A model generated the notes under the pieces. It saw only the letters and a program-made list of their open reading frames with translations, ran no database searches and was not told where the DNA came from. A stretch of DNA of 34,725 nt, taken from NCBI GenBank assembly GCA_900753715.1, contig CAAEAE010000027.1, positions 1 through 34,725 of the forward strand. Reading direction: 5' to 3'. Source of the DNA: an uncultured Roseburia sp. Its GTDB lineage: Bacteria > Bacillota_A > Clostridia > Lachnospirales > Lachnospiraceae. Made by a program: the position numbers and the translations under genes. Below are positions 8,351 through 17,281 of the stretch, in pieces. How positions within the stretch are numbered: position 1 is the first letter of the stretch; each line of letters starts with the position of its first letter.

Positions 8351-9229
8351 ATGTCATTATTACAAGCAATATTTATGGGAATTATTCAGGGACTGACCGA
8401 ATTTTTGCCAGTCAGCAGTTCAGGACATCTGGCGCTTTTTAAGATACTTTTCAATGTAAATACGGATACGGGGCTGCTTTACGATGTACTGCTTCATGTA
8501 GGCACACTTGTGGCAATCTGCGTGGTTTACTACAAGGACCTTGCCAAAATGATTGTGGAGGGTGTATGTCTGATACGGGACGCATTTGTGAATGTCGGCA
8601 TCTTTTTTAAGAATCTTTCAAGAGAAGACAAACAGGCGTACCGCAGAGTCGTAAATTCAAGTTACCGCAAGTTTGTCATGTTAGTCATCGTATCGACGAT
8701 TCCGACCGGAATTATCGGTGTTTTTGGAAAAGATGCGGTAGAACTTGCATCCGAGATTTTGATTGTACCGGGCATCTGCCTGATTATTACGGCAATTCTG
8801 CTATTTATCGCAGACCGTCTGCCACAGGGAGAAAAGCTCCCAAGGCAGGTTACATATACGAATGCGTTTGCAATCGGAATTGCACAGGGCGTTGCAACAC
8901 TCCCGGGACTTTCCCGTTCCGGAACGACGATTACCGCCTGTCTGCTCAGCGGATTTAACCGCAAGTTTGCAGTCAAATATTCCTTTATCATGTCGATTCC
9001 GGCAATCCTTGGAAGTCTTGTCCTTGAACTGAAAGATTTTGGCGGAATGCATGTGACTGGAACGGAAATCTGTTATTATATCATCGGTATGGTGGTAGCG
9101 GCAGTGGTAGGATATATCTGCATCAAAACCATGCTTGTGATTGTACGGAAAAAGAAATTCACAATCTTTTCCATTTACTGCCTGGTTGTTGGAATTATTT
9201 CTGTGGCAGGATATTTTTATGTGTCATAA
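8351..9229 (+). CDS. uppP: Undecaprenyl-diphosphatase (BacA/UppP family)
   Basis: 292 residues and polytopic. Both family active-site motifs are present: GLTEFLPVSSSGHLAL near residues 14-29, and PGLSRSGTTI at 185-194. The enzyme dephosphorylates undecaprenyl diphosphate to recycle the lipid carrier of cell wall synthesis, and its loss or overproduction alters bacitracin sensitivity in other bacteria. The frame opens at a GTG (8321), but the ATG at 8351 is chosen. It has GAAGGAGG just upstream, and the homologous N-terminus begins there. ftsK starts 27 bp after the stop, so co-transcription is likely. Confidence 0.95.
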   Translation: MSLLQAIFMGIIQGLTEFLPVSSSGHLALFKILFNVNTDTGLLYDVLLHVGTLVAICVVYYKDLAKMIVEGVCLIRDAFVNVGIFFKNLSREDKQAYRRVVNSSYRKFVMLVIVSTIPTGIIGVFGKDAVELASEILIVPGICLIITAILLFIADRLPQGEKLPRQVTYTNAFAIGIAQGVATLPGLSRSGTTITACLLSGFNRKFAVKYSFIMSIPAILGSLVLELKDFGGMHVTGTEICYYIIGMVVAAVVGYICIKTMLVIVRKKKFTIFSIYCLVVGIISVAGYFYVS

Positions 9230-9256
9230 AGAATTGTAGTTTTTGGAGGTAGCACA

Positions 9257-11968
9257 TTGGCATCAACAGGAAGAAAGAACAGCTCTCCTGCAAAAAAGAC
9301 ATCCGCAAAGAAGACATCTTCTTCAAGAAAGACAGGCTCTCCAAAGAAGGCATCTTCTTCGCGGAAGGGAAGCACAAACAACAGAAAAAAGCAGGAAGCA
9401 TCGGAAATGTATACCCAAGAGATTGCACTCTGGATAGTGGTGGCAATATCCATTCTCCTGTTTATCAGCAATTTTGGCATCGGAGGAACCATTGGGAATG
9501 CAGTCAGCAGGTTCTTCTTTGGAATTTTTGGTTTAATTGCATATATTTTCCCAATTGTTTTATTAGTAAGTACATTTTTCGCAGTTTCCAATAAAGGAAA
9601 TACTATCGCAGCTATCAAAGTGGTAGCGGTCTGTCTTTTGGTTGTTTTTCTGTGTATGTTTTTAGAACTGCTGACAACAGGAAATGGTGTCCGGACAGCG
9701 TCAGAGGCATACAAAAACAGCTTTGAGACGAAAGCGGGCGGAGGATTTTTAGGAGGACTTTTGTGCCACTTTAACTGCACGGCATTCGGAAGGGTTGGTT
9801 CTTATGTGATTGATGTCATAATGCTTTTGATTTCCCTTGTCTTAATTACAGAGCGTTCTATTTTTAAAGGCATGGAAAAGGGCGGAAAGAAAGTTTATGA
9901 GTCCGCGAGACAGAGCAACGAAAAACATCGTGAGCGCGCACAGATGCGCAAAGAGGATAAAAGACTCCGCAGAGCAGAGCAGAAAGTTACCGGGGTTGCG
10001 ATTGATACGGCAATCAGACCGTCCGGACAGGCAAGGACTGGCTCTGATGAGATTAATGAAATTCAGATTGAAAACTATCTGGATATGCCGGAAGTAAAAG
10101 AAGAAAAGAAAGTGGAACTTACATCAGGTGCGCCGCAGCCGAAAGATGCGGTCCTTCCGGTTTTTGCTGAGGAAACAGAAGAAATACCATTGCAGGGCAC
10201 ATATGAGGAACCGGCTCCTTACAGAGAGGCAGCAGCGTCCTATGAGCCGGAATTGCCATATGAAGAGCCTGTGGCGTACGAAGAGCCGGCAGTCTACGAG
10301 GAAGAAACTGTTTACGAAGAACCGGCTTATGAAGAACCGGTTTACAAAGAGCCGGATGCGGATTATGAGGAAACGGACGTTTCACCACAGGAGACCGCGT
10401 CTCCTGCACGGCAAATGATGGAAGCAGAGGATGATGAGGAAGAAATTATTTATGATGAAGCACTGTCTGAGGAGGCAGAGCCGGTAAAACCGTATGAGTT
10501 TCCTCCGGTATCCCTTCTTTCCCAGCCACCGAAGAAAGCGGGAGATTCCAAAGCACATCTTCAGGAAACTGCCAATAAGTTACAGCAGACACTTAAAAAT
10601 TTTGGTGTCAATGTAACAATTACAAATGTAAGCTGTGGACCGGCGGTGACACGTTATGAGCTACAGCCGGAGATGGGGGTAAAGGTCAGCAAAATCGTAA
10701 ATTTGGCGGATGATATCAAATTAAATCTTGCGGCGGCGGATATCCGAATCGAGGCACCGATTCCGGGAAAAGCTGCGATTGGAATTGAGGTTCCGAACAA
10801 AGAGAATGTTATGGTATCATTCCGGGAATTAGTTGAGTCGGAAGAATTTCAGACACATCCATCTAAGATTTCGTTCAGTGTGGGACGGGATATTGCAGGA
10901 AAAGTTGTGGTTGCAGACATTGCGAAGATGCCACACCTTCTGATTGCAGGAGCGACCGGTTCCGGTAAATCGGTCTGCATCAATACCATTATTATGAGTA
11001 TTTTATACAAAGCAGATCCAAAGGATGTAAAACTTATCATGATAGACCCGAAGGTGGTAGAGCTCAGCGTTTATAACGGGATTCCGCACCTTTTGATTCC
11101 GGTTGTGACTGACCCGAAAAAGGCATCCGGTGCATTACAGTGGGCAGTTGCGGAAATGACAGACCGCTATAATAAATTCGCGGAAGCACATGTGCGCGAT
11201 GTCAAGGGATACAACGCTAAAGTGGAAAGCCTTCCGGATGTGGAAGGAGACCCGAAACCGGAGAAAATGCCACAGATTGTGGTAATCGTTGACGAGTTGG
11301 CGGACCTTATGATGGTCGCTTCCGGAGAGGTGGAGGAGTCCATCTGTCGTCTGGCACAGCTTGCACGTGCAGCAGGAATCCACTTGATTATTGCAACACA
11401 GCGTCCTTCCGTAAATGTCATTACAGGACTGATTAAGGCGAATATGCCAAGCCGTATTGCGTTTGCGGTGACATCCGGTATCGATTCGAGAACCATTCTT
11501 GATATGAATGGTGCCGAGAAATTACTTGGCAAGGGCGATATGCTCTTTAACCCACAGGGGATTCCGAAACCACTTCGTGTGCAGGGGGCATTTGTATCGG
11601 ACAAGGAGGTTTCGGATGTAGTAGACTTTATCAAGGAGCATAATGGAACTGGTACGTATAATTCTGCGGTCGCTGAAAAAATGAATTCATTGGAAGCGTC
11701 CGGCAATACCACGGTGAGCATTGACTCAGACTCGAATTCAGACGGCAGGGACCCGTATTTTGCAGATGCGGCGAGACTATTAATTGATAAAGAAAAAGGC
11801 TCTATCGGAATGTTACAGCGTTATTTCAAGGTTGGATTCAACCGTGCGGCGCGTATCATGGACCAGCTTGAGGAGGCTGGAATCGTGGGACCGGAAGAAG
11901 GAACCAAACCGAGAAGAGTGTTAATGTCTGAAGAACAATTTGAACAATATGAGGAGGAAACACTATGA
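9257..11968 (+). CDS. ftsK: DNA translocase FtsK/SpoIIIE
   Basis: 903 residues. The order is a basic Ser/Lys tail (residues 2-45), four membrane segments (about 53-205), a long acidic linker, a RecA-type motor and a C-terminal winged-helix gamma domain (about 833-900). Walker A is GATGSGKS (565-572) and Walker B is [12 protein letters not shown]. The protein is a septal double-stranded DNA pump that clears chromosome from the closing septum, and in spore formers moves it into the forespore. The linker has a proline/tyrosine/glutamate repeat of YEEP type at about 316-372. The start is TTG at 9257, chosen because GGAGGT lies 6 bases upstream and no ATG with a site is near. The stop overlaps the fhs start by 4 bp. 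FtsK and SpoIIIE cannot be told apart by sequence alone. Confidence 0.95.
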   Translation: MASTGRKNSSPAKKTSAKKTSSSRKTGSPKKASSSRKGSTNNRKKQEASEMYTQEIALWIVVAISILLFISNFGIGGTIGNAVSRFFFGIFGLIAYIFPIVLLVSTFFAVSNKGNTIAAIKVVAVCLLVVFLCMFLELLTTGNGVRTASEAYKNSFETKAGGGFLGGLLCHFNCTAFGRVGSYVIDVIMLLISLVLITERSIFKGMEKGGKKVYESARQSNEKHRERAQMRKEDKRLRRAEQKVTGVAIDTAIRPSGQARTGSDEINEIQIENYLDMPEVKEEKKVELTSGAPQPKDAVLPVFAEETEEIPLQGTYEEPAPYREAAASYEPELPYEEPVAYEEPAVYEEETVYEEPAYEEPVYKEPDADYEETDVSPQETASPARQMMEAEDDEEEIIYDEALSEEAEPVKPYEFPPVSLLSQPPKKAGDSKAHLQETANKLQQTLKNFGVNVTITNVSCGPAVTRYELQPEMGVKVSKIVNLADDIKLNLAAADIRIEAPIPGKAAIGIEVPNKENVMVSFRELVESEEFQTHPSKISFSVGRDIAGKVVVADIAKMPHLLIAGATGSGKSVCINTIIMSILYKADPKDVKLIMIDPKVVELSVYNGIPHLLIPVVTDPKKASGALQWAVAEMTDRYNKFAEAHVRDVKGYNAKVESLPDVEGDPKPEKMPQIVVIVDELADLMMVASGEVEESICRLAQLARAAGIHLIIATQRPSVNVITGLIKANMPSRIAFAVTSGIDSRTILDMNGAEKLLGKGDMLFNPQGIPKPLRVQGAFVSDKEVSDVVDFIKEHNGTGTYNSAVAEKMNSLEASGNTTVSIDSDSNSDGRDPYFADAARLLIDKEKGSIGMLQRYFKVGFNRAARIMDQLEEAGIVGPEEGTKPRRVLMSEEQFEQYEEETL

Positions 11969-13635
11969 AAAGCGACATTGAAATTGCCCAGGAGGCAAAG
12001 ATGATTCCAATTAAGGAAGTTGCAGCACAACTTGGTATGACGGAGGATGACCTTGAACTTTACGGAAAGTATAAGGCAAAGATTTCCGATGAACTCATTA
12101 ACCGGGTAAAGGACAGACCGGATGGAAAGCTGATTCTTGTAACGGCAATCAATCCGACTCCGGCAGGAGAGGGAAAAACCACCACAAGTGTAGGACTTGG
12201 ACAGGCATTTGGACGTCTTGGTAAAAAAGCAGTGATTGCATTGCGTGAGCCGTCACTTGGACCGTGCTTTGGTATCAAGGGTGGTGCCTCCGGCGGCGGC
12301 TATGCACAGGTAGTGCCGATGGAGGATTTAAACCTTCATTTTACCGGAGATTTTCATGCCATTACCTCTGCAAATAATCTGCTTGCTGCACTGCTTGATA
12401 ACCATATCCAGCAGGGAAATGAGCTTGGAATTGATCCGAGACAGGTGGTATGGAAGCGTTGTATGGATATGAATGACCGTGTTTTACGTAATATCGTGGT
12501 AGGTCTTGGAAGCAAGGCGGACGGCATGGTACGGGAAGATCACTTTGTCATTACGGTAGCCTCTGAAATCATGGCAATTCTTTGTCTGGCAGACGATATG
12601 CACGATTTAAAACGCAGACTTGGAAATATTATTGCTGCATACAGTTTTGACGGAAAACCTGTGACAGCAAATGACTTAAAGGCAACTGGTGCAATGGCAG
12701 CGCTGTTAAAAGATGCCTTAAAACCGAATATGATTCAGACGTTAGAGCATACACCTGCAATTGTACATGGCGGACCATTTGCCAATATTGCACATGGATG
12801 TAACAGTGTCCGTGCCACAAGGACAGCATTAAAACTTGCAGATTACGTGATTACAGAAGCAGGATTCGGTGCAGACCTTGGAGCAGAGAAGTTTTTTGAT
12901 ATCAAGTGCCGCAAAGCAGGATTAAAACCGGACGCCGTTGTGTTAGTAGCAACCGTGCGTGCACTCAAATATAATGGTGGTGTAGAAAAGGCAAATCTTG
13001 GTGAGGAGAATCTTGAAGCACTCAAAAAGGGCATTGCCAATCTTGAAAAGCACATTGAGAATTTACAGAAATACCATGTTCCGGTTGTGGTAACCTTAAA
13101 CTCTTTTGTGACAGACACGAAGGCAGAAACCGATTACGTAGAGCAGTTCTGCAGGGAGCGCGGCTGTGAATTTGCACTTTCTGAAGTATGGGAAAAAGGC
13201 GGAGAAGGCGGTATTGCACTTGCCGAAAAAATCTTAGAGACAATCGAGACGAAAGAAAGCCATTTCAAACCGCTTTATGAAGATGAATTGTCACTGGAAG
13301 AAAAGATTGAAACCATTGCAAAAGAAATTTACGGAGCAGACGGTGTGACCTATGCGCCGGCGGCAAAACGCGAATTAAAGCGAATTGCAGAAATGGGAAT
13401 GTCAGATTTTCCGGTATGTATGGCAAAAACGCAGTATTCCCTGTCAGACGATGCAAAGAAACTCGGAAGACCGACCGGATTTACTGTGAATGTAAGAGAA
13501 GTATATCTGTCTGCGGGCGCAGAATTTGTGGTTGCCGTAACAGGTGCCATCATGACAATGCCAGGACTTTCCAAAGCACCGGCGGCATATGGAATTGATG
13601 TAAATGATGAGGGTGTTATCACAGGCTTATACTAA
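11965..13635 (+). CDS. fhs: Formate-tetrahydrofolate ligase
   Basis: 556 residues, full length. The nucleotide loop [10 protein letters not shown] lies at residues 65-74, followed by [20 protein letters not shown], a near-invariant stretch of the family. It condenses formate, ATP and tetrahydrofolate to 10-formyl-THF in the cytoplasm. That is the entry of formate into the one-carbon pool and the methyl branch of the Wood-Ljungdahl pathway in acetogens. The ATG at 11965 overlaps the ftsK stop (ATGA) and has GAGGAGG upstream, so translation is probably coupled. folD, the next two steps of the pathway, follows 29 bp downstream. Other Wood-Ljungdahl genes are absent here, so acetogenesis cannot be claimed. 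Confidence 0.97.
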   Translation: MKSDIEIAQEAKMIPIKEVAAQLGMTEDDLELYGKYKAKISDELINRVKDRPDGKLILVTAINPTPAGEGKTTTSVGLGQAFGRLGKKAVIALREPSLGPCFGIKGGASGGGYAQVVPMEDLNLHFTGDFHAITSANNLLAALLDNHIQQGNELGIDPRQVVWKRCMDMNDRVLRNIVVGLGSKADGMVREDHFVITVASEIMAILCLADDMHDLKRRLGNIIAAYSFDGKPVTANDLKATGAMAALLKDALKPNMIQTLEHTPAIVHGGPFANIAHGCNSVRATRTALKLADYVITEAGFGADLGAEKFFDIKCRKAGLKPDAVVLVATVRALKYNGGVEKANLGEENLEALKKGIANLEKHIENLQKYHVPVVVTLNSFVTDTKAETDYVEQFCRERGCEFALSEVWEKGGEGGIALAEKILETIETKESHFKPLYEDELSLEEKIETIAKEIYGADGVTYAPAAKRELKRIAEMGMSDFPVCMAKTQYSLSDDAKKLGRPTGFTVNVREVYLSAGAEFVVAVTGAIMTMPGLSKAPAAYGIDVNDEGVITGLY

Positions 13636-13664
13636 CAGTCAAAACTGGGATGGAGGTAGAAAAG

Positions 13665-14504
13665 GTGCAGATTATTGACGGAAAACGTATTTCACAGGAA
13701 ATCAAAGATGAATTAAAGACGAAGGTAGAGGAATACCGGAAAGAAGGACGGGAAGCAGCACTTGCAGTGATTCAGGTGGGAAATGACCCTGCTTCTTCGG
13801 TGTATGTCAATAACAAAAAGAAAGCATGTACCTATATCGGAATCCGTTCTCTTTCCTATGAACTTCCGGAAGAGACAACAGAGGAGGAACTTCTTGCCCT
13901 GATAGAGAAGCTGAATAAAGATGATACGGTAAATGGAATCCTTGTTCAGCTTCCGCTTCCGGGGCATATTAATGAAGACCGTGTGATTGGAGCTATTTCT
14001 CCGAAAAAGGACGTGGATGGATTCCATCCGGAAAACATTGGGAAATTAGTGATTGGTGAACGCGGATTTGTCTCCTGTACACCTGCGGGCATTATCCAGT
14101 TATTAAAGCGTTCCGGCATTGAAATTGCCGGAAAAAACTGTGTGGTAATCGGAAGAAGCAATATTGTCGGAAAACCGATGGCGCTTTTGATGCTTCGTGA
14201 AAATGCAACCGTCACCATTGCGCACTCTAAGACACAAAATCTGAAAGAGCTTTGCAGACAGGCGGATATTTTAATCGTTGCAATCGGGAAACCACAGTTT
14301 ATTACGGCAGACTATATCAAAGAGGGTGCCGTTGTCATTGATGTTGGAATTCACCGCAACGAAAACGGCAAGCTCTGCGGAGATGTGAAATTTGATGAAG
14401 TGGCGGAACATACCTCTGCTATCACTCCTGTACCGGGAGGCGTTGGACCTATGACAATTGCAATGTTGATGAACAATTGTGTAGAGTCAATGGATTTGGA
14501 TTAG
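13665..14504 (+). CDS. folD: Methylenetetrahydrofolate dehydrogenase / methenyltetrahydrofolate cyclohydrolase
   Basis: 279 residues from the chosen start. It has the family motifs VYVNNKKKACTYIGI (with the catalytic lysine region), GILVQLPLPGHI and PVPGGVGPMTIAMLMNN, plus a Rossmann loop VVIGRSNIVGKPMA. It interconverts 10-formyl-, methenyl- and methylene-THF with NAD(P). The start is set at GTG 13665, because GGAGG (13652-13656) sits 8 bases before it and the family begins a few residues ahead of the conserved DGK. An in-frame ATG at 13650 would add five residues, but it overlaps that very ribosome site and has none of its own. It follows fhs by 29 bp and shares its pathway. Confidence 0.95.
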   Translation: MQIIDGKRISQEIKDELKTKVEEYRKEGREAALAVIQVGNDPASSVYVNNKKKACTYIGIRSLSYELPEETTEEELLALIEKLNKDDTVNGILVQLPLPGHINEDRVIGAISPKKDVDGFHPENIGKLVIGERGFVSCTPAGIIQLLKRSGIEIAGKNCVVIGRSNIVGKPMALLMLRENATVTIAHSKTQNLKELCRQADILIVAIGKPQFITADYIKEGAVVIDVGIHRNENGKLCGDVKFDEVAEHTSAITPVPGGVGPMTIAMLMNNCVESMDLD

Positions 14505-14519
14505 AGGGGAATCTTTCAT

Positions 14520-15707
14520 ATGAGATGCAAAAAATGTGGCAGCGAGATTCCAGAGGGATGTCTTTATTGCAGCAAATGCGGACATGAGGTACAGTTTGTC
14601 ACCGGAGATGAAATATTAGAGGATGAATATTTAAACGCACTGTTAAAGAATGGAGCGAAAGAAGAGAAAAACGCACCGGATCAGGAAAACGTAAATTCAT
14701 CGAAAGAATCACAGAAGATGCCATTAAGGAAAATGCTTGGGATTTTGTTTGGCTGTATCGCAGGGATTGTTTTGATTGTCTGCATGGTATTTAAAATCTA
14801 TACAGATGTTCAGAATTCCAATTCTTATGAATATCAGATGCAGATGGCAGAGCAGGCAAAGGCATCCGGGAATCAGACACAAGCGCTCAAATACTATAAT
14901 ACAGCGCTGACTCTGATGCCGGAGGATGTCAGCGCACGTATGGAAATGGCAGAGATTTATATGGAACAGGAGGATTATGATACGGCAATGGTTTTATACC
15001 TTGAGACCGTACAGTTGGACCGTTCCCAAAAGGAAGCATATGAAAAACTGATTGAGCTGTATGAGAGAAACAGTGATTATGACAGTATTCTTGAACTGGC
15101 TTCTTATGCACCAAATGAGGAGATAGAAGCATTGTTCGCACCTTATCATACAGATGCGCCTGTCATTTCTCCAATCAGCGATACGTACGGAAGATATATT
15201 ACCGTAAATCTGGATTCTTTAGCGGGAGATATGATTTATTATACATTAGATGAAAGCACACCGGATGCAGCGGATGGGATGCTTTATGACCCGGAAATTG
15301 GGATTCCGCTTACAGCGGAGGGCGAGTATACCGTGCGTGCCGTGTGTGTCAATGACAAGGGAATCTGCAGTGATGTATCCGAAAATCACTATGTGATAAA
15401 ACTGGTTTCTCCTAGAGACCCGATTGTCACTCCAAGGGGGGGCATCGTGAACACCGAGACGGTGATTTCGATTTTTGCACAGACAGGATGCTCTGTTTAT
15501 TATACCTGGGATGGAACGGACCCGACTGCACAGTCGGCACGCTATCAGGAACCGTTTGTGATTCCGGAGGGGGAGAACACACTTTCGGTAATCGTGATTG
15601 ATGATAATACAGGACTTACGAGTAATATTTTCCGTGCTGTTTATAACTGTAGTCCAGCGACAGAGAAAATGGAACCGGTAGAGGGACCGGTAGAAGAGGA
15701 AATGTAA
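14520..15707 (+). CDS. Zinc-ribbon, single-pass membrane protein with TPR and chitobiase-like C-terminal domains
   Basis: 395 residues. The N-terminus is a zinc ribbon (C3, C6, C17, C20; spacing C-x2-C-x10-C-x2-C). A charged linker leads to one membrane helix at about 72-92. Two to three tetratricopeptide units follow at about 100-190. The last half has two modules resembling the chitobiase/beta-hexosaminidase C-terminal domain (YYTLDESTPDA near 240 and VYYTWDGTDPTA near 345). With the zinc ribbon inside, the TPR and chitobiase-like parts would face out. No enzyme motif is visible. It is last in the ftsK-fhs-folD run, 15 bp after folD, with GAGGGG before its ATG, and ends at a strong terminator. 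The function is not known to me; a scaffold or envelope-sensing role is only a guess. Confidence 0.85.
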   Translation: MRCKKCGSEIPEGCLYCSKCGHEVQFVTGDEILEDEYLNALLKNGAKEEKNAPDQENVNSSKESQKMPLRKMLGILFGCIAGIVLIVCMVFKIYTDVQNSNSYEYQMQMAEQAKASGNQTQALKYYNTALTLMPEDVSARMEMAEIYMEQEDYDTAMVLYLETVQLDRSQKEAYEKLIELYERNSDYDSILELASYAPNEEIEALFAPYHTDAPVISPISDTYGRYITVNLDSLAGDMIYYTLDESTPDAADGMLYDPEIGIPLTAEGEYTVRAVCVNDKGICSDVSENHYVIKLVSPRDPIVTPRGGIVNTETVISIFAQTGCSVYYTWDGTDPTAQSARYQEPFVIPEGENTLSVIVIDDNTGLTSNIFRAVYNCSPATEKMEPVEGPVEEEM

Positions 15708-15710
15708 TTG

Positions 15711-15746
15711 AAAAAAGCTGTCTGGTGATTTGCCAGGCAGCTTTTT
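15711..15746. terminator. Bidirectional terminator between converging genes
   Basis: The stem AAAAAGCTGTCTGG / CCAGGCAGCTTTTT has one G-U pair. It has T runs on both strands, so it can end the plus-strand unit stopping at 15707 and the minus-strand xpt unit stopping at 15774. Confidence 0.88.
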
Positions 15747-15773
15747 GAATAAACGCATTTTTTAGTTGTAAGA

Positions 15774-16349
15774 TTATTCCTCTACAAATTCGATAAGGTC
15801 GGTGTCAAGATTTTTAATGCGGGCAAGGGAGTAAACATCAATTCCCTGTTCCTGTAATTTCTCGCGTCCAGGCTGGAAAGACTTCTCAATCAGAATTCCG
15901 ACACCTGCAATTGTTGCATGCGCCTTGCGCAAAAGACGGATAGCACCGGTAGCAGCTTCTCCGTTGGCAAGGAAGTCATCAATAATCAGAACATGGTCGT
16001 TTTCGGAGATAAATTTTCCGGAAAGTGTAAGTTCATAGCTGGTTCCCTTGGTAAAAGAAGTGACAACGGTCTGATAGAGGTCATCATTTAAAACCTTTGA
16101 CGGCTGTTTTTTTAAAATAATCATCGGAACATTCATGGCACAGGCAGTCATAAGTGCCGGAGCAATTCCGGAACTCTCAATAGTAGCTACCTTTGTGATG
16201 CCCTGTCCTGCAAAGTGTTTTGCAAATTCTTCTCCAATCTGCTGCATCAGATGAGGATCAACCTGATGGTTAATAAATCCATCCACTTTTAAAATATCTC
16301 TGTTGACTGCTTTTCCCTCTGTAAGAATTTTTTCTTCCAGTAATTTCAT
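15774..16349 (-). CDS. xpt: Xanthine phosphoribosyltransferase
   Basis: 191 residues, the usual Xpt length. It starts [16 protein letters not shown] and carries [20 protein letters not shown] and the PRPP-binding motif [16 protein letters not shown]. It makes XMP from xanthine and PRPP, a purine salvage step in the cytoplasm. In many Firmicutes xpt is preceded by a purine riboswitch. Here only 40 bp separate it from the upstream gene on the same strand, which is too short, and the operon leader is only about 25 bases. So it is read from the promoter at 17001-17029 together with the zinc-ribbon gene. An AGAGGTAAAC site lies before its ATG. Confidence 0.95.
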   Translation of the reverse strand: MKLLEEKILTEGKAVNRDILKVDGFINHQVDPHLMQQIGEEFAKHFAGQGITKVATIESSGIAPALMTACAMNVPMIILKKQPSKVLNDDLYQTVVTSFTKGTSYELTLSGKFISENDHVLIIDDFLANGEAATGAIRLLRKAHATIAGVGILIEKSFQPGREKLQEQGIDVYSLARIKNLDTDLIEFVEE

Positions 16350-16389
16350 TGTACGTTTACCTCTTGCTTTCTATGATGAATTATCATTC

Positions 16390-16971
16390 CTAACAAATCT
16401 CGTCTTCGGATGCAGTATCCGGAAACAATTCCCCATAAAGGGTTTCAATGATGTGGTCGGCAAATGTCTCTTCCAAATCCGGGTATTTTTCATGGATAAG
16501 GCGCTGCATGATGGCGTAACGCTTAAAGTATAACTGCGCAACATCGCTGCCGCAAAGATCATGGTCGATATCGGATGAAAAATAGGTATCCTTAAACCAT
16601 GCTGTTACCTCTGCAAGGAGTGCATCCTCCGTATCGGCCGCCCGGTATAACGGTTTTAATTCGCGAAAAGAGCGGATGCCGATAATGAGAAAAATAAGAA
16701 GCATGATTCCCATTACAACAGAAATCAGAACCTTCATATAATCTGCAACCGCAATCGGAAGAACACCGAGCAAAAACAGCAGTAAGACCACGAAACCAAT
16801 CACGCTCACCACGGTAAATGTGTATGCGGTGGACTTCAAATCCTCTGCTTTTGCACGTTTTGATACATAGGCATGGGAGGGAGAACTGTCCGCTTCCACC
16901 AGTGCGGTTTTACAGACCGGACATTCGTAAATATCGTCTGTGTATTCGGTTTTACATTGTGGACACCACAT
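16390..16971 (-). CDS. Zinc-ribbon membrane protein of unknown function
   Basis: 193 residues. The first 20 residues form a zinc ribbon (C3, C6, C17, C20). A soluble linker and two adjacent hydrophobic helices follow at about 48-70 and 77-100. Then comes a cytoplasmic-looking helical tail rich in acidic residues (about 110-193) that I do not recognise. The N-terminal pattern resembles putative signal-transducing proteins with a zinc ribbon (DUF2007-type neighbours), but the match is not strong enough to name. The ATG at 16971 has GAGGT upstream and a near-consensus promoter 30-60 bp ahead. It is first in a two-gene unit with xpt, which hints at a link to purine salvage or simply shared expression. 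Confidence 0.8.
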   Translation of the reverse strand: MWCPQCKTEYTDDIYECPVCKTALVEADSSPSHAYVSKRAKAEDLKSTAYTFTVVSVIGFVVLLLFLLGVLPIAVADYMKVLISVVMGIMLLIFLIIGIRSFRELKPLYRAADTEDALLAEVTAWFKDTYFSSDIDHDLCGSDVAQLYFKRYAIMQRLIHEKYPDLEETFADHIIETLYGELFPDTASEDEIC

Positions 16972-17000
16972 ATCAGATACCTCGTTTACTTTTTAAATAG

Positions 17001-17029
17001 ATTATAGGCGATTTTTTGCACAAGTGCAA
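17001..17029 (-). promoter_or_regulatory. Near-consensus sigma-A promoter of the zinc-ribbon/xpt unit with inverted repeat over the -35
   Basis: On the minus strand TTGCAC (17029-17024) and a perfect TATAAT (17006-17001) are 17 bases apart. The -35 box is half of an inverted repeat, TTGCAC-AA-GTGCAA as read on the plus strand at 17016-17029. That is a plausible operator. The leader to the ATG at 16971 is about 25 bases. Confidence 0.82.
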
Positions 17030-17195
17030 GAGGAGAATCGTTTGAGATGACTTGGCAGGGTGCACAAAGCAGCATTCTTTTGTTCCGTTGTCCGCAAATA
17101 AGAAATTCTTTGTGTACCTTATAAGGTTGGTGATAGTGTGACGCAGCCATCCCAAATAAAGAAATTGACGGAGACAAATTCTGGAAAAGAAAGAT

Positions 17196-17224
17196 TTGCA
17201 TCGTAGAAACGATGGTTATATAAT
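17196..17224 (+). promoter_or_regulatory. Near-consensus sigma-A promoter of the repeat surface protein with inverted repeat in the spacer
   Basis: TTGCAT (17196-17201) and a perfect TATAAT (17219-17224) are 17 bases apart. CATCGT (17199-17204) and ACGATG (17209-17214) form a perfect inverted repeat separated by 4 bases, lying between and partly over the boxes. Confidence 0.8.
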
Positions 17225-17281
17225 GAGAAGCGTCCAATACATTCTTAGTCATAAAAATGGACGAAAAGAAAGGAGAAACAT

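Larger units (their letters stand above)
16972..17281. other. Divergent intergenic control region (310 bp)
   Basis: This gap separates the minus-strand zinc-ribbon/xpt unit from the plus-strand repeat protein. It holds two outward-facing promoters (17001-17029 minus, 17196-17224 plus), each overlapped by an inverted repeat. About 165 bp between them show no gene I can support. Small minus-strand frames exist but have no ribosome site. Confidence 0.7.

Noticed and set aside
9217..9780. A 187-residue minus-strand frame opposite the start of ftsK
   Set aside because: It is rich in residues expected from the complement of Lys/Glu-rich coding sequence, and it lies across the uppP-ftsK junction. 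ftsK on the plus strand is certain.
15246..15758. A 170-residue minus-strand frame opposite the zinc-ribbon/TPR gene
   Set aside because: It runs through the bidirectional terminator, has no family features, and the opposite strand has recognisable domains.
16350..16389. A purine riboswitch before xpt
   Set aside because: The gap is only 40 bp on the coding strand, and the promoter lies in front of the upstream gene with a leader of about 25 bases.
16986..17150. A 54-residue minus-strand frame between the divergent genes (up to 88 residues if started at 17252)
   Set aside because: It has no ribosome site and no recognised homology. Its last 14 codons are exactly the -35/-10 promoter of the zinc-ribbon/xpt unit.
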